The notes: generated from the letters alone by a model not told the origin. Positions 10,691 to 24,040 are shown, counted from the stretch's first letter. The stretch is 64,000 nucleotides of DNA from Larix kaempferi (GCA_027924585.1 BSBM01001138.1:6620001-6684000); one strand, 5' to 3'. A program made the numbers and translations.

Positions 10691-12684
10691 TGAATAAACA
10701 ACAGAGCGCTTTGCAACCCATAGTTTAAATTGATTAAACTATAAAGTTGTTAAAGTGTAGCAACCATCAATCACTTTGTTAGTCAACTGCTTGTCTTAAA
10801 GCATTAAGTTCTAACTTTTAAAGCATTAAGTTCTAACTTCTAATATACCTAGACACTTATTAAAGCTAAACTTTTGTATTAAATTTGGAAGAGTATAATA
10901 ATATTACTTTTAATTCAAGAATTCCATTAACAAGTTTTATACCGTTACGATGACATGTTAAAAAGTATCAATCTTTCTATGTAGATCATGGCGCATGTCG
11001 AAAAGTTAAGAATTAACATAATTCATGTACAATAACTTTTTCAAGTACCATAACATGTGTTATTATAGAATCACCTCGTGTTATAGATATATATATATAT
11101 AAATAATTTTAATAACTATTATTTTTTTCCCAAGGCGAATCTGTTCTGTTTTATATATAAAGGACATTTTACATAACCTCAAAAGTCTTTTATAAAGATT
11201 TTCGTCAGTTCATTACAATTAAATGGCCAAACAACTATAAAAAACCAGCCATATGGTCATGTTGAGCATAATAAGTTCATTAAGCATAACATAGTTCATG
11301 GCATTATGCTTAAAACAAAAAATATATGATTTAATCAAAATATTATTGGCAATCTTGGATAACTCGTCCGCCACTTGATTCCATTTTCTATAAAATATGG
11401 CAAAAGGAGATCTGTGAAAAAGATGTTGTCATTTTAGCAACCTCTTCATAGATAGACAGTAGTAATATGTTCCGGGGTTTCCACCTTGACTTCATCCATT
11501 GGATTATAAAAAATGAATCGCATTAAGATATATATATATATATATATATATATTATTTCAATAACTATTATGTGGTAGGCTTGAGAACTATTAGGTAATA
11601 CCTTAGTCTGAAAGTGGTTTTTTTCTCAAAATTTTTACATTATTGACTTTTTAACATCGAATATTTTATTCAAAGTTTCCACTACTTTGTTTTTAACATC
11701 ATATTTTAATAATTTCAACCATTTTACTTTTAAATTAAAATTTTAAACTTCGAATCTCCAAGACATGAACCTAAAATAATACCATGAATAAGATCTTATT
11801 CATATGACGAGGATGAGTAAGATCTACCCAAAATAATATCATGAAACTATGATTAAACATATAAATCGAACAATATATTCTTCACTTTTATTTATTTATA
11901 TTAAAGTGTGCATCGTATAATATTTCTCGAATCTTGAATATCGGCAGCGGCAAAGTCAGATCGAATTCGCTTGATAATTATCACATCACACGTAATTCAA
12001 TAAACAAACTTTAGACTTTAATGCTCGAGTATCTATTTCACACCTTTATGGTATGTGAAAGGCCAATTCGTTTTGTTGTGAAAAGTTGATAGATATATGA
12101 AGGGTAAACATCTCCTTTTTGAAATCACATAAAGAACAAACACAAAGTGCCCCCACAATTCCTTTAACATGATAATTAATGAATAAATTTGGGCATCCAA
12201 TTCCATATACATCGAAATGTCGTTTATAACGTGTAATCCAGATATTCGAAGATGTGGATGGGAGCAGGAATACATGAAAGTAGATTCCAAACCCAAACCT
12301 TATTATTTTGCATGTAAAAAGGCAAAACAACCCATTGACTTGTTAATCCACGATTCCATAAAGCATAATTTGTTATGATTTGGAATATATATAATTGCAT
12401 GGACCATGGTGTTGGCTAGATTCAAATATAACTTTAACAAAAATAATAAGGGCATAGAATATGGTTGGCCATGCAACATAAGAGTGACATTATCGTTCCC
12501 ATCTTCATTTGTATTTACATGAAAATTTGTGATTTTTTCTTATGGGAGATCATATATTAGCTTAGTTGCTTAACAGGATTTGTAGTGGAATATAAGTAAC
12601 TTTTAAATTGTTTGGTTGATTATGCAGGTTAAGGAGATTTTATTTATTTCATTTTTAATTTTAAAATGATATTAATAATTAATT
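10691..12684. other. AT-rich DNA, no gene recognised
   Basis: Nothing codes here that I can recognise. It holds a 22-bp direct repeat, aaagcattaagttctaactt (~10798-10845), and a TA run at ~11528-11553. Two overlapping minus-strand open frames near 12033-12330 have no recognisable domain. A short stretch near 12335 shares cattgacttg and attccataaag with 715-750. Confidence 0.5.
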
Positions 12685-12810
12685 TGCATCATGATATGAT
12701 GGGTATGAAAATAAAGAGTTTGACTTTTAAGACATAATTGTATCATAATTTACAACATCATTTTTAATGAATAGGTTAAGATGTTTTGCAAAAATCACAT
12801 TCACAAGAGC
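12685..12810 (+). repeat. SINE-like dispersed repeat, copy 2
   Basis: A diverged relative of 1055-1235, sharing gagtttgact..taagac.taattgt, the tail catcatttttaatgaat and the following gatg.tttg region. No clear Pol III boxes remain. Confidence 0.35.
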
Positions 12811-13015
12811 TTTTGAAACTGTATTTTTATGGGGCACTCAAAAAGGACAAGTTTTGCTAAGTATTTCGACCAAGATAATTCGTTATTATTACTTTTAGTA
12901 TTTTGAGAAGAAAAACAAATCTTGCAACATAAGGTAACGTGTTCGTAATCAATAAATATGTCCACGTACAAAATTTACAATCTAATAATACTCACTTTTC
13001 ATTTAGGGATTTATG

Positions 13016-13538
13016 TGTTGTTTGTTTGGTTGGTAGAAAAGGCTTGTAACCAACCTTCTAGCAAATCACTTTAAAAGTGATTCTTGGGAAGTTTTTTCTA
13101 TCCACATTCATTTGGATCAGCCAGGGAACCCCACCAAGGAGGACACAACCACTTTTTAGGTTGTGTCTAGCTCAACATCCAACCCTTAAATGGTTCTTCC
13201 TCTTTTTCAGTTATTAACTATTGTGTGTCTTGTTGTGTAAGCATGAGTAGCTAGTTAGTTAGCCTCTCAGATACTATTTAATTTTTTTCTTTCAATCCTT
13301 AAGTTGTGTGCATCTTGTGTGGACCCATATGCAATCATTTATAAAGGTCGTTTCACCAAGATAATAGATCATCCATCTTTACTTGAGTATTATTATTCCT
13401 TTTGTGTCTTTATTTTTAGATTGATTATTGGTTCATCTTATTTATGTTTTCATTGTTTCTCCACTAGATATTAGAGGTTGCTTAATATATTGGTTTATGA
13501 TAAGAGCCTCTTAGAGACTCACTTTCTAACTTATACCA
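13016..13538 (+). repeat. probable Copia-type LTR with adjoining PBS
   Basis: Begins tgttgtttg and ends ttatacca. Two bases later comes tggtattaaagc (13541-13552), matching 10 of 12 positions of the initiator-Met PBS. No matching 3' LTR or target-site duplication was found. The LTR's right half is repeated in the tandem duplication at 15041. The start coordinate is approximate. Confidence 0.5.
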
Positions 13539-14433
13539 TTTGGTATTAAAGCACAGTAGTTCAAATAAGTATCCTCTTGTATCAAGGGATTCATTTCCCC
13601 ATTCAACATTCTCTCTCTAGATGCACAACTCTAAAATCTCTTGCTGACAATATCTTTCTACTAAGTCATCCTCCCACCCAACTGCTAGCCTTTTTAGTTG
13701 AATATGTTGGCTAGGATTTTTGCAATAGCTATAAATCCATTCTCACTATTTTTTACTGCCCAACAACCCTCCAATGCAAGGAAAATCATGGAAAATTCCT
13801 TTATACGCTCTCCATTCTATTAAGTTCAGATCAATGTGCACATGTTTTCCCACAATAGATGCCCATCATTTAGTTGAATAACAACATCATTCTCTAGACA
13901 CCACCACATGTCCAAGGGAATCTACATAGGTTTTTTGACCCAAGATTCAATGCCACCTTGTCTACAACTCACGTCATCCAGCAATTTCGACACAAAATGA
14001 TTAGTACACAAATACAAGCATTGGGTGTGTATATCACTACAAGGAAATTTGTATTCATCATTGAGGTGGATTCTAGAATCATTGATCGAGAGTAAAAACA
14101 TGGTCATGCTCTTTTGAATTTTCTAATTATCGCAACCATTTACTTCAAAGGGGGGCCTCACTATTCATTTCAAGTCAATATTGCAAGGAGTGGTCAACTG
14201 GGACATTCATTGAAGGAAGAAAGAGACAATTATCTCCAAAACAACAAGCCATCCAGCGTCACTAACATCACGTATCTGATTGTGATGCACTAGTTTTTCT
14301 CAAACATTCTCAAGACATAATTCAATATTGAGATTCAAAGACAAAGATTCATTGATCCTTTTTTAGTTGCATGGATATATGAAGTGGTTTGCATGAATAA
14401 AGGAGATAGTTATATTTTCCACAAGGAATGGAA

Positions 14434-14443
14434 TTTTTTTTTT
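14434..14443 (-). other. poly(A) trace at the 3' end of the captured transcript (copy A)
   Basis: Ten T on the plus strand lie at the downstream end of sequence that looks like a 3' UTR of the minus-strand fragment. This is consistent with insertion of a polyadenylated cDNA. In copy B the run is interrupted (about 16186-16192). Confidence 0.5.
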
Positions 14444-14740
14444 GTAAATTAGATTCTTACATTACTATTTCAAAGAATTTACATTATACATAGGTATACA
14501 AAATAGCACTGAGCCTCCCAGAGGAAGAAACACCCAGGCATAAAGTCCTGAACAGACTAAAAACAATTGCTCCTGATGACCTTTTGTTTTCCGCTATTGG
14601 GCACCATACATCAAAATTGTTTCAAGACCAAAAAATTCCATATTAACAGTCATAAACATGAACAGTCCAAACACAAACTATGAAAAAAAACCCGCGTAAA
14701 GACGACCATTCTTCACCGAAAGAGACACAGGGGGAAGCCA

Positions 14741-15001
14741 CTACTGAGAATTCTTCATGGATTCAGGTTCCAGGCGTTTCCTCTGCTGCGGAGGCTCCAT
14801 CTTTGCATCATTCTTGCTACTGCTTTCCAGGGCCTCGTGCTTGCCATGACTAGAGGGAGATGCAAGTGACTTCACATCCATCGCCTCCTTAGTAACCGTT
14901 GTGTGCTCCTCTTCTATTTTGATACCATGTTCCACGTTCTCCTGGTTCACCACCTTTGGAGATGTTGTTTCCCCATCTGGAGCGGCCCCTCCCGATTTGG
15001 C
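14741..15001 (-). pseudogene. 3'-terminal exon fragment of an unrecognised host gene (copy A)
   Basis: An 86-codon minus-strand frame begins after a splice-acceptor-like cttatag| and reads a hydrophilic, Lys/Glu/Ser-rich tail. The segments VNQENVEHGIKIEEEH and MEPPQQRKRLEPESMKNSQ lie near its middle and end, followed by a stop. It is richer in GC and more protein-like than its surroundings. About 300 bp of UTR-like sequence and a poly(A) trace follow. I do not recognise the family; such a tail is probably disordered. No upstream exons are present, so it is a truncated copy and not a gene. An identical arrangement recurs at 16491-16751. Confidence 0.45.
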
Positions 15002-15040
15002 CTATAAGTCTCTCCCGCACCATGACCATACTTAATTGTT

Positions 15041-16785
15041 TTCTTTCAATCCTTAAGTTGTGTGCATCTTGTGTGGACCCATATGCAATCATTTATAAAG
15101 GTCGTTTCACCTAATAGATCATCCATCTTTACTTGAGATTTATTATTCCTTTTGTGTCTTTATTTCTAGATTGATTATTGGTTCATCTTATTTATGTTTT
15201 CATTGTTTCTCCACTAGATATTAGAGGTTGCTTAATATATTGATTTATGATAAGAGCCTCTTAGAGACTCACTTTCTAAATTATACCATTTGATATTAAA
15301 GCACAGTAGTTCAAATAAGTATCCTCTTGTATCAAGGGATTCATTTCCCCATTCAACATTCTCTCTCTAATACACAACTCTAAAATCTCTTGCTGACAAT
15401 ATCTTTCTACTAAGTCATCCTCCCACCCAACTGCTAGCCTTTTTAGTTGGATATGTTGGCTAGGATTTTTGCAATAGCTACAAATCCATTCTCACTATTT
15501 TTTACTACCCAACAACCCTCCAATGCAAGGAAAATCATGGAAAATTCCTTTATACACTCTCCATTCTATTAAGTTCAGATCAATGTGCACATGTTTTCCC
15601 ACAATAGATGCCCATCATTTAGTTGAATAACAACATCATTCTCTAGGCACCACCACATGTCCAAGGGAATCTACATAGGTTTTTTTTACCCAAGATTCAA
15701 TGCCACCTTGTCTACAACTCACGTCATCCAGCAGTTTCGACACAAAATGATTAGTACACAAATACAAGCATTGGGTGTGTATATCACTACAAGGAAATTT
15801 GTATTCATCATTAAGGTGGATTCTAGAATCATTGATCGAGAGTAAAAACATGGTCATGCTCTTTTGAATTTTCTAATTATCGCAACCATTTACTTCAAAG
15901 GGGGGCCTCAATATTCATTTCAAGTCAATATTGCAAGGAGTGGTCAACTGGGACATTCATTGAAGGAAGAAAGAGACAATTATCTCCAAAACAACAAGCC
16001 ATCAAGCGTCACTAACATCACGTATCTGATTGTGATGCACTAGTTTTTCTCAAACATTCTCAAGACATAATTCAATATTGAGATTCAAAGACAAAGATTC
16101 ATTGATCCTTTTTTAGTTGCATGGATATATGAAGTGGTTTGCATGAATAAATTAGATGGTTAGATTTTCCAAAAGGAATGGAATCATTTTTTTGTAAATT
16201 AGATTCTTACATTACTATTTCACAGAATTTACATTATACATAGGTATACAAAATAGCACTGAGCCTCCCAGAGGGAGAAACACCCAGGCATAAAGTCCTG
16301 AACAGACTAAAAACAATTGTTCTTGATGACCTTTTGTTTTCCGCTATCGGGCACCGTACATCAAAATTGTTTCAAGACCAAAAAATTCCATATTAACAGT
16401 CATAAACATGAACAGTCCAAACACAAACTATGAAAAAAAACCCGCGTAAAGACGACCATTCTTCACCGAAAGAGACACAGGGAGAAGCCACTACTGAGAA
16501 TTCTTCATGGAGTCAGGTTCCAGGCGTTTCCTCTGCTGCGGAGGCTCCATCTTTGCATCATTCTTGCTACTGCTTTCCAGGGCCTCGTGCTTGCCATGAC
16601 TAGAGGGAGATGCAAGTGACTTCACATCCATCGCCTCCTTAGTAACCGTTGTGTGCTCCTCTTCTATTTTGATACCATGTTCCACGTTCTCCTGGTTCAC
16701 CACCTTTGGAGATGTTGTTTCCCCATCTGGAGCGGCCCCTCCCGATTTGGCCTATAAGTCTCTCCCGCACCATGATCATACTTAA
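15041..16785. repeat. 1.75-kb tandem duplication, copy B
   Basis: A repeat of 13287-15036 at an offset of about 1750-1754 bp, with scattered substitutions and a few small indels. It ends at catactta before unique sequence. It lacks the left half of the LTR, so it did not arise by simple LTR-LTR recombination. Confidence 0.9.
16491..16751 (-). pseudogene. 3'-terminal exon fragment of an unrecognised host gene (copy B)
   Basis: The same 86-codon frame as at 14741-15001, still open, with one clear residue change near the C-terminus (EPD for EPE). It is preceded by the same acceptor-like cttatag. Product of the tandem duplication. Confidence 0.45.
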
Positions 16786-18440
16786 CCCACCACCCTCACA
16801 CCAACGCTCATGTTGCAGATCAGCTCTGGATGCACTGAGAATTCCGTCTATTTTTTGACAATTAGGTGGTAAGAAATCGCTATATTAGATACTATTATAG
16901 ATACTATATTTCTTAGAAATATTGTTATAATGAAAAGATAAATAACATAAAAATAATTATAATTCAATTTTTACATATTCGTATTTACCTAAGTTCCATA
17001 TTGTTATAATGAAAATATCAATAACGTAAAAAAAATCATTATTGAATTTGTACATATTCATATTTATCTAAGTTCTATTTTAAATAATTAAAAAATTTAC
17101 TCCTTACAAAACGTGATCCTTGATTCTAGGTTAAGATAGATTTATCTTCATAAATAACAAATGAATTCACTTAAAACCCTATAAAACTACTATGAATATA
17201 TGACCCCGCTTCAAACAGAGAGATAGAGTCTAATATTCAATATGTAAGTCTATCTACGTAGGTAAAGGAGAATATACAATCTAATATTCAATCATTAAAT
17301 CTACTTATGTCTATACTGGCTCTATCAAGCATAAAGAAGGATGAAGGGATTTGTAATAAAGTAATAATCATGTTCAGTTATAATACATGTGAAAGAATGG
17401 AGTGAAAGACAAAATAGGCAAAAGTTGCATTAATTAATTAATTGTGAAGTAAAATACTTGCAATTTACCCACTTATTGATTATTTTGCAATTATCACAAA
17501 ACTAATATCTAACTTATTATTCATAAACTTAACAATACATAATCATATATATTTTCCATCACAATCATCCAGGTGCCAACTATTCCAATTTGGAATCCTA
17601 CAAATAAGCAAAAAATGCATTCATTCATTCATTATGAAGTAAAATAGCCATTCTTAATCCATAATGATTCTGTTTTGAATATTTCTATCTTGTAGATACC
17701 AATGAAAAACTAACTAATACACAAAGATTTAGTTGTCTTGTAACTATTTATCAAAATATTTATTTAAAATGTGACGATGCATGAATGGAAATTGAAATTA
17801 AAATTCAATGTATATTTATAAATGTATTTCACAATCTAGGCAATTTAAATTTTAAGTCGACAAGCGCTTCTGGTTGCATTGACCTATTTTAGTAACAATA
17901 TATGATAAGCATAGTCATATTCATAGTAAAAATATATAAATTTGTCATTCTACTCAATATGTACAAACATAGATCCATCTTAACTTTAGCTCTACCAAGT
18001 GCATAGAGGGATCAAATCTCTTGAGTTGTAAACCCCTTTTAATTTACAAAATTGTCTAATAAGTATTCCTACTTCGAGGGAAATGGCCACCTTGGTTAAG
18101 TAATTTCAAAATAGGGTAAATATAATCAAACAGTTTTCCAAAAATTACTTTACTTGTTTTTCTTTAAAACTAATCATGAATACTGAGAGTAGTTAATGAG
18201 TAAAATAACCCATATAAAATTCTAAAATCTAGATTTCCAAAATAAATTGGAATTTAAAAAACATTTTTGAGAAATTACTTGACGTTCTCTATAACTAACA
18301 ATGAACATTTATCTACTTAGGTTTCAATTCAACTCAATTTTAAATTGAAATTTGATATATAATTACATAAATGTGTTTTACAGTTTAGCTAATTTAAATT
18401 GCAATTCTATATGTTCTTGGTTTTATAAATTTTCTTTCAG
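16786..18440. other. AT-rich DNA, no gene recognised
   Basis: Only local structure is visible: a 78-bp tandem duplication at about 16920-17076 with attgttataatgaaaa at the start of each unit. Confidence 0.5.
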
Positions 18441-19585
18441 TACTTTTTTTGAGTCGACATGTAAGTGTGATAGACGTGACACATCTCACTCACTTGGGAT
18501 ACACATATCCAATGTGTAGTATGGTTTCATTCTCACCTAGAACACCAACAATTGATTCTATTTTTCATGATCAAATTGTCCATATATTATCTCATACCAC
18601 AAGATTATTGCATACCATTTCAAATCTAGAAGACATATCAAATGTTTCTCATACCAATATGAATTTTTGTTACTTCCAATTTGTACTAAAATCCTTGGTC
18701 CATGCAATAAGACACATATATGTTGGTAGAATAGAGCATTGAACACTTGTACCTTTAGGTTTTGCAATGGAAAGGCTTCCAATCCCTCTAACACAATAAT
18801 TTCCCTACTCCAATTCCACACTCAAAGTAAAAGCCTTGCTTGGTGCAAGAAGGACACTATTCATCCTACAACAACTTCATAGATATAACACTTGGTTTCC
18901 TTGGATGAATGCCTACATGTTGCAAACCTTCTAGATAGAAGCTACCACTCAATGTGGAATACTATCACAACAAGGTCTTTCTCCTCTTGGATCCATAAAT
19001 TCTTTATAGAAAATATTCCCCATTATAGTACTTTGTTAGTCATTTAACACATCATCACTTGGGATCTTTGTTTCCATAGTTTCAACATCCATTGGATAGC
19101 CGATTCATCTTTGGAATTCTTGCACAAACCTCTAGCAATTGTATCCTTCGACAAATATTTTATTTTCCATCTCTAGCTCCTGGTGATGACACCCACATTA
19201 GCCTTTTGTTTTATAACAACATCAACCAGTTGACCCCCAACTTTTCCACAATGCCTCTAGACTAGACTTCCTGTGTCTCTAAGGTCCATAGAACTCATGC
19301 AATATATTTTTCATACATGGCATCAACCAACATATTTTTCTTTAGTGATTTCATTCCTAAATCGAGAGTTATTAGTGGTCTACATCACCTATTTTATGTC
19401 CTAGTTATCATGGTTGGTACTCTCTTCAAATTTTTTCTTTTCAAAACCACATCATCTCTTAGACCTCCTATAATGCATTAGCACTATTTCCACAACTTCA
19501 CACAATTCCACGTAATTTATTATTGATAGATAGATCCATTTCTATGGTTTCATTCCTCAACTGGGATGAAATCAAGGATGATTTT
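18441..19585. other. unassigned sequence
   Basis: Open frames on both strands near 18449-18821 overlap each other and show no domain. Nothing else is recognised up to the LTR at 19586. Confidence 0.45.
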
Positions 19586-20039
19586 TGTTAGGGTCCTACC
19601 CTAACCCCTTAAATAGATAAATATGATGCTATGTATTGAGACCATCTCTATTAAATAAGGCCCATAAACTAGACCTAGTGTGAAAAGAAATAATTGTAAG
19701 AATGCTTACTAAACGGTTCTACCTATTAGAATCTTCCTATTCTAGGAATTACCTAGAAGGTTCCAGCTACTAGAAAATACCTAGGAGGTTAGATAAAAAC
19801 TATATAAAGAACTAGACGCAACTTAATGAGATGTGATTTGAAGTATTTATGTAATATTTGTAGCAAGCATGGATTGTAAAATGATTCCTTCCATACAGAA
19901 TAATTAATGGCATTACCCTACCTTAAGGGTATTCTCTACATTATTGTGTCATTGCATTGTCATTTATTGTGTGGGTCTATTATACTATTTTCAAGTTAAT
20001 TTCAATCTTCTATATTTAGATTTATTAGGGAACATAACA
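19586..20039 (+). repeat. isolated LTR (454 bp) with adjoining PBS
   Basis: Begins tgttagggtcc and ends cataaca. tggtattagagc, 11 of 12 matches to the initiator-Met PBS, follows two bases later (20042-20053). No partner LTR is seen in the window, so this is the left end of a truncated or very long element. Confidence 0.65.
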
Positions 20040-20041
20040 TT

Positions 20042-20053
20042 TGGTATTAGAGC
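20042..20053 (+). other. primer-binding site of the 19586 element
   Basis: tggtattagagc differs from the Copia-1 PBS at one base. Its position just after the LTR sets the element's orientation as plus. Confidence 0.7.
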
Positions 20054-20469
20054 ACTTTCTTGAGTAAAAAAACTTAGAATCCTCTTTTAGGTGAGAAACA
20101 TGTTCCAACATTTTTAAATTTAACAAAGTGATATGTCATTTAGTGGGTAAATATGTAGTTGATGAAGACTACATATTGGAAATATAAGAAGTTTCACCTG
20201 GTTGCACACACTTATAACTCATGTTGGTACTCATTTGAGTAGTATCGCATTATACAACACCTATATATAGAATTTCACTTCCATACATCCTTGGGTATAT
20301 CAAAATTCCCCTAGGTGACCTAAAACCAACTTTAGATATTCCAATCAACAATATTGTTTCTATAGTGGAACTCAACACAACACTCGAGAATATTACGCTC
20401 TAGTACCTAGGTAGTTGAGTAGTACTTCTAAAGGCATGATCAATCCTCCTTAGTAAGTACTGTGAGATA

Positions 20470-20673
20470 TTGGGTCGAGTATACATTTTGAGCCCACCAG
20501 TATATCAGAGAGTTGCAGCACTTGAATCTCCCTTATATGCAGGACCCTACACACCGGCTATCCTCTACTGCATAGGCTACGGAATTGCTACCCAAAAAAT
20601 GGGTTTGGATCTTGACTACACCCTCACAAGAGACCTATCTCAAAAGAATTATTATTCTACAAAAATTCTCTAG
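20470..20673 (+). CDS. short unrecognised ORF downstream of the 19586 LTR
   Basis: 67 codons with no frame break, including LYAGPYTPAILYCIGYG and LDYTLTRDLSQ. I do not recognise the family. It lies 0.4 kb after a PBS, so a decayed gag of the same element is possible. It could equally be chance. Confidence 0.25.
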   Translation: MGRVYILSPPVYQRVAALESPLYAGPYTPAILYCIGYGIATQKMGLDLDYTLTRDLSQKNYYSTKIL

Positions 20674-20722
20674 TAACCCTTTCGCATACCCATTGATTGG
20701 TGGTCCATACTAGATCCACACA

Positions 20723-20932
20723 ATGGAATCCACAATTAAAGATATGGACAACAATATAAACATACTTGAACTAAAGTTAGAGACCAATATAACCAATAAA
20801 ATTAAGAAACTTAATAATAAGTTTGAGTCACTCCAATATAAGTTGGAAATTTTTATGGAAGATCTAGGTCCCATGATTAAATACAAGGGGATTAAGTTAG
20901 AGCCACCAGATCAGCAACTGAAGGGGGGTTAA
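20723..20932 (+). CDS. short unrecognised ORF, coiled-coil-like
   Basis: 69 codons. Heptad-like spacing of Ile/Leu runs through the first two thirds (NNINILELKLETN..), followed by an IKLEPPDQQ tail. It would suit a gag-like coiled coil but no domain is identified. It lies 50 bp after the preceding ORF; two ORFs in a row are weak evidence for one decayed polyprotein. Confidence 0.25.
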   Translation: MESTIKDMDNNINILELKLETNITNKIKKLNNKFESLQYKLEIFMEDLGPMIKYKGIKLEPPDQQLKGG

Positions 20933-20939
20933 AAGTTAA

Positions 20940-23149
20940 GTAAATCATCATTTTTTATGATAAATTTGAGTGCAACAACTCTTTTGAACATGCTATTGAA
21001 TATGAATGGAGCTAGTGAAATCCATTGTTGTGTAAGAAGTGCCTTTTAGAGTATCCACAATGTTGATTATGCAAGATCTCACAAACCTTATCATCCTTGT
21101 GATTTTCCTATCTTTGGTTCTATTAGTGTCATATATCAATTGTCAATATTTTCACCTGGGTTACAAAGACCTAATATGTTAACCTTCCCAGAAATATGTG
21201 GATGGTTCTCTACCTTCTCTATAAAATCCTACACACCCGATTCAACTTTCACGTAACTACTTATATGATTAGCAAATATTATATTCATGCTATCTATGCA
21301 AAAGACATGGGCTGAATTTGAATTTAATTCATAATCTATTGGCCACATAGTTTTTCTATAGGAAATAGTCTCATTGATACAAACACTCATCCTCTAATAT
21401 GTTTTTTTGATGTCAAGTGTTCCATTCAACTATTTTGTAGAACATCATCTCCATTAAGATTTTTTTATCATTTTCAAAACTAAATTCAATTGAATGTATG
21501 TCTATCAAATTTGTCAAATCATTCCAAATTAATGATGATTTCTATGAAATATAGTTTTCACATGATGATAGGAATGATTTTCATTTGAAAGAGACATATT
21601 ATATGTTTTAATGGAAGATCGTTTGAATAGATAGAGACATCCATCCCATTAAGATTAGATATCCTTAACATTATCCCTTTCAACCGTGGTAGATTGAAAA
21701 GTGTAGAGGCTCATATTGGTGCACATGATTTGTTTATGCAAGAGATTGCAATTTCATGAACAATACAAATCATGTACAAAAAGCAACCCATTTCAACATT
21801 AGACATGCTAGAAGCATGAACTTGGAATGTCATGCAAAACGGGCCCCAAAAACCTATGCTGCCATACATGTGTAGCCAATGGCATTTGAATAAATATCTC
21901 TAGTAATATCTTGCTATCAAATGAAAATCAAAAGAACAAATGTTTAAGATGGGGAAATAAGTTTTAGAGATTTGGATGAAATAGAAATAGTTAGTAGGAG
22001 GCTAGATAGGATGGATATTTGAGCCAAAAAAAACCTCTTTTTCATCCTATTTTAAAACGTATGTGATATTACACTAATTTCATTAAACTCACACACAATT
22101 TTATAAGATACATACCAAAATAAGTTGTGTGAGGGATAGGGAATGGAGTACAGAATACACTAACAAAGTTCTATTTTAATACAACAGGACAATTTCAATA
22201 TAAGAGGATATACTTACATTCTGTATGAGTAGAGGTTGAACAAAAAATAGACTACAATATACTTAATTCAATGAGTAAATACCCAACACAACATTGTTAG
22301 TCTATGGGTTCAGGGAAAGAAATGAGCCATCATATCCTACAGGAATTTAGAATGCAAACAACCATAAAAAATAAAGAATTATACTCAAAACACAATGAAA
22401 ATTTTAGAACAATAAAAAAGTACTTGCATTTTCCAAAGACCATATACCAAGTAGTTGATTGAAGAAGAATAACTTTTTACCCACACTTAGGTATTCCGCT
22501 ATGGACACCACCCTTTAGCTAGGATATGATACCACTAGGGTGAAGAAGACAGTCTCAATATTCTCTCAAAACACTTATGCAACTCCCAAAAAACATGAAA
22601 CAACTACCAAACAAATTACTATTGATTATTTTTACCAATTTCTCAAACTTGGCCAACAAGGTACTAACAATACTTGCCACAGACAACACAAGGAAAACAC
22701 TCTCTTCACTCCCCTCCATTGCTATTTAGTGCATGCATATAAATTCCTTCCACTATCCATTTGTATATTGAACTCTAGTAGTAGTTTACTTAGTTCTTAA
22801 TTAACTACATGTTCATCTTTCAATGAGGGATTGCAAAGCTTCTATTTTTGTGTAATGTTCTTTCTCTATTTGGCTATTATTTCATGAGTATTATCTTCTA
22901 TGGATCTTTCCACTCTTTTTCTCTTATCCATGAGGCTCTAAAGGATACTTTCATGGTTTTGTCAATCCCATAGTATGACATCCTTCTTTTTTCACAAAGA
23001 TCTCTATTTTTCTTTGCTCTATCTTCTCCAAAAGCTACTTCTCCCTCCATATTGAAGTCGCTTTCTTAGATGAGTGTGGACGTGGAGCAGGAGAGTCCTA
23101 GTCTAACTCTTCCATGTCCTAAAAGATAGGGACCAAGTGTCAACATTGA
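20940..23149. other. unassigned sequence
   Basis: No domain or repeat boundary was recognised. It may contain internal sequence of the element that begins at 19586, but no second LTR confirms this. gatatgatacca near 22528 resembles a reversed PBS but has no LTR beside it. Confidence 0.4.
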
Positions 23150-23335
23150 CCCTGTTTTGGTTGCATGGATTAATGAAGTGGTTTGCATGAATAAAGGAGA
23201 TGGTTAGGTTTTCCAAAAGGAATGGAATCTTTTTTTTTTGTAAATTAGATTCTTACATTACTATTTCATAGAATTTACATAGGTATACAAAAATAGCACC
23301 AAGCCTCCCAGTGGGAGAAACACCTAGGCATAAAT
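23150..23335. repeat. third, partial copy of the 13-17 kb repeat
   Basis: Matches both the UTR side of the captured fragment (gtaaattagattcttacatt and ccaagcctccca) and its outer flank (ttgcatgga...tgaagtgg, then tttgcatgaataaaggaga). The poly(T) run is retained. It stops before the protein-coding part. Confidence 0.75.
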
Positions 23336-24040
23336 TATCCCTAGAGAAATTCATGTCAACATTCCCTATATTTCAACATTTCCTAGAGAAATTCATGTCT
23401 CCCCCCACAATTGTGTAGCAATGGTCAAGCTACTTGGGTTACAAGAACATTTACTATAAAGAGACATTATCTTCATAAGGACCATATATATTAAGGATTA
23501 CAAATTAGATCCCAAAAATTCCATATGTTGATCCAAATAATGTAAATACATGACAATACTTGAGCCAAATGCCCAAGTATTAGAATATAATAGAGATCTA
23601 GTCCTCCAACCAAAAATTAAACCTCTAAATCAACCTATAGAATTAGAAAAAATAAAATCCCACCCATTTAAGACTTGAAATATCTAGGACCCTAAACATA
23701 CCCCAAGCTACCAAAACATAATGAGGAGGAACAACCGCACTTACCATCCCTGAAGCCCTCACGAAAACCACCACCTTTAATGGGACCAACATAGTTCATA
23801 AAGGCAAAAACATTTTTTTCCCCAAACCCATAAACCATTGGAGAAATACTACTTAAGGAAGTGAGGTTACAAATGGACAGACCTTCAATGAATCCCAAAC
23901 TTTTCTTTACAATATCATTCGATGCTACTATCCTTGACCCATCTTCAGATACCATCAAAGGAACATCCTTCACCTTATTAGACTTATAGTGGGGTTTATC
24001 CTTATTCAAACCCACCACATAAACCATCAATGTAGTATGC

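Larger units (their letters stand above)
13287..15036. repeat. 1.75-kb tandem duplication, copy A
   Basis: Starts at ttctttcaatcc inside the LTR and runs through the PBS and internal sequence to ...catacttaa. Copy B follows directly. Both breakpoints carry ttaatt. The internal sequence holds an open stretch near 13920-14100 that I cannot assign and an antisense gene fragment (14741-15001). Confidence 0.9.

Noticed and set aside
13922-14107. Open frames on both strands, also at 15636-15857, considered as an endogenous viral or retroelement gene
   Set aside because: No motif could be recognised; duplicated only because the 1.75-kb segment is duplicated.
22500-22545. gatatgatacca as a reversed PBS of a minus-strand element
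   Set aside because: Only a partial match and no LTR starting with TG beside it.
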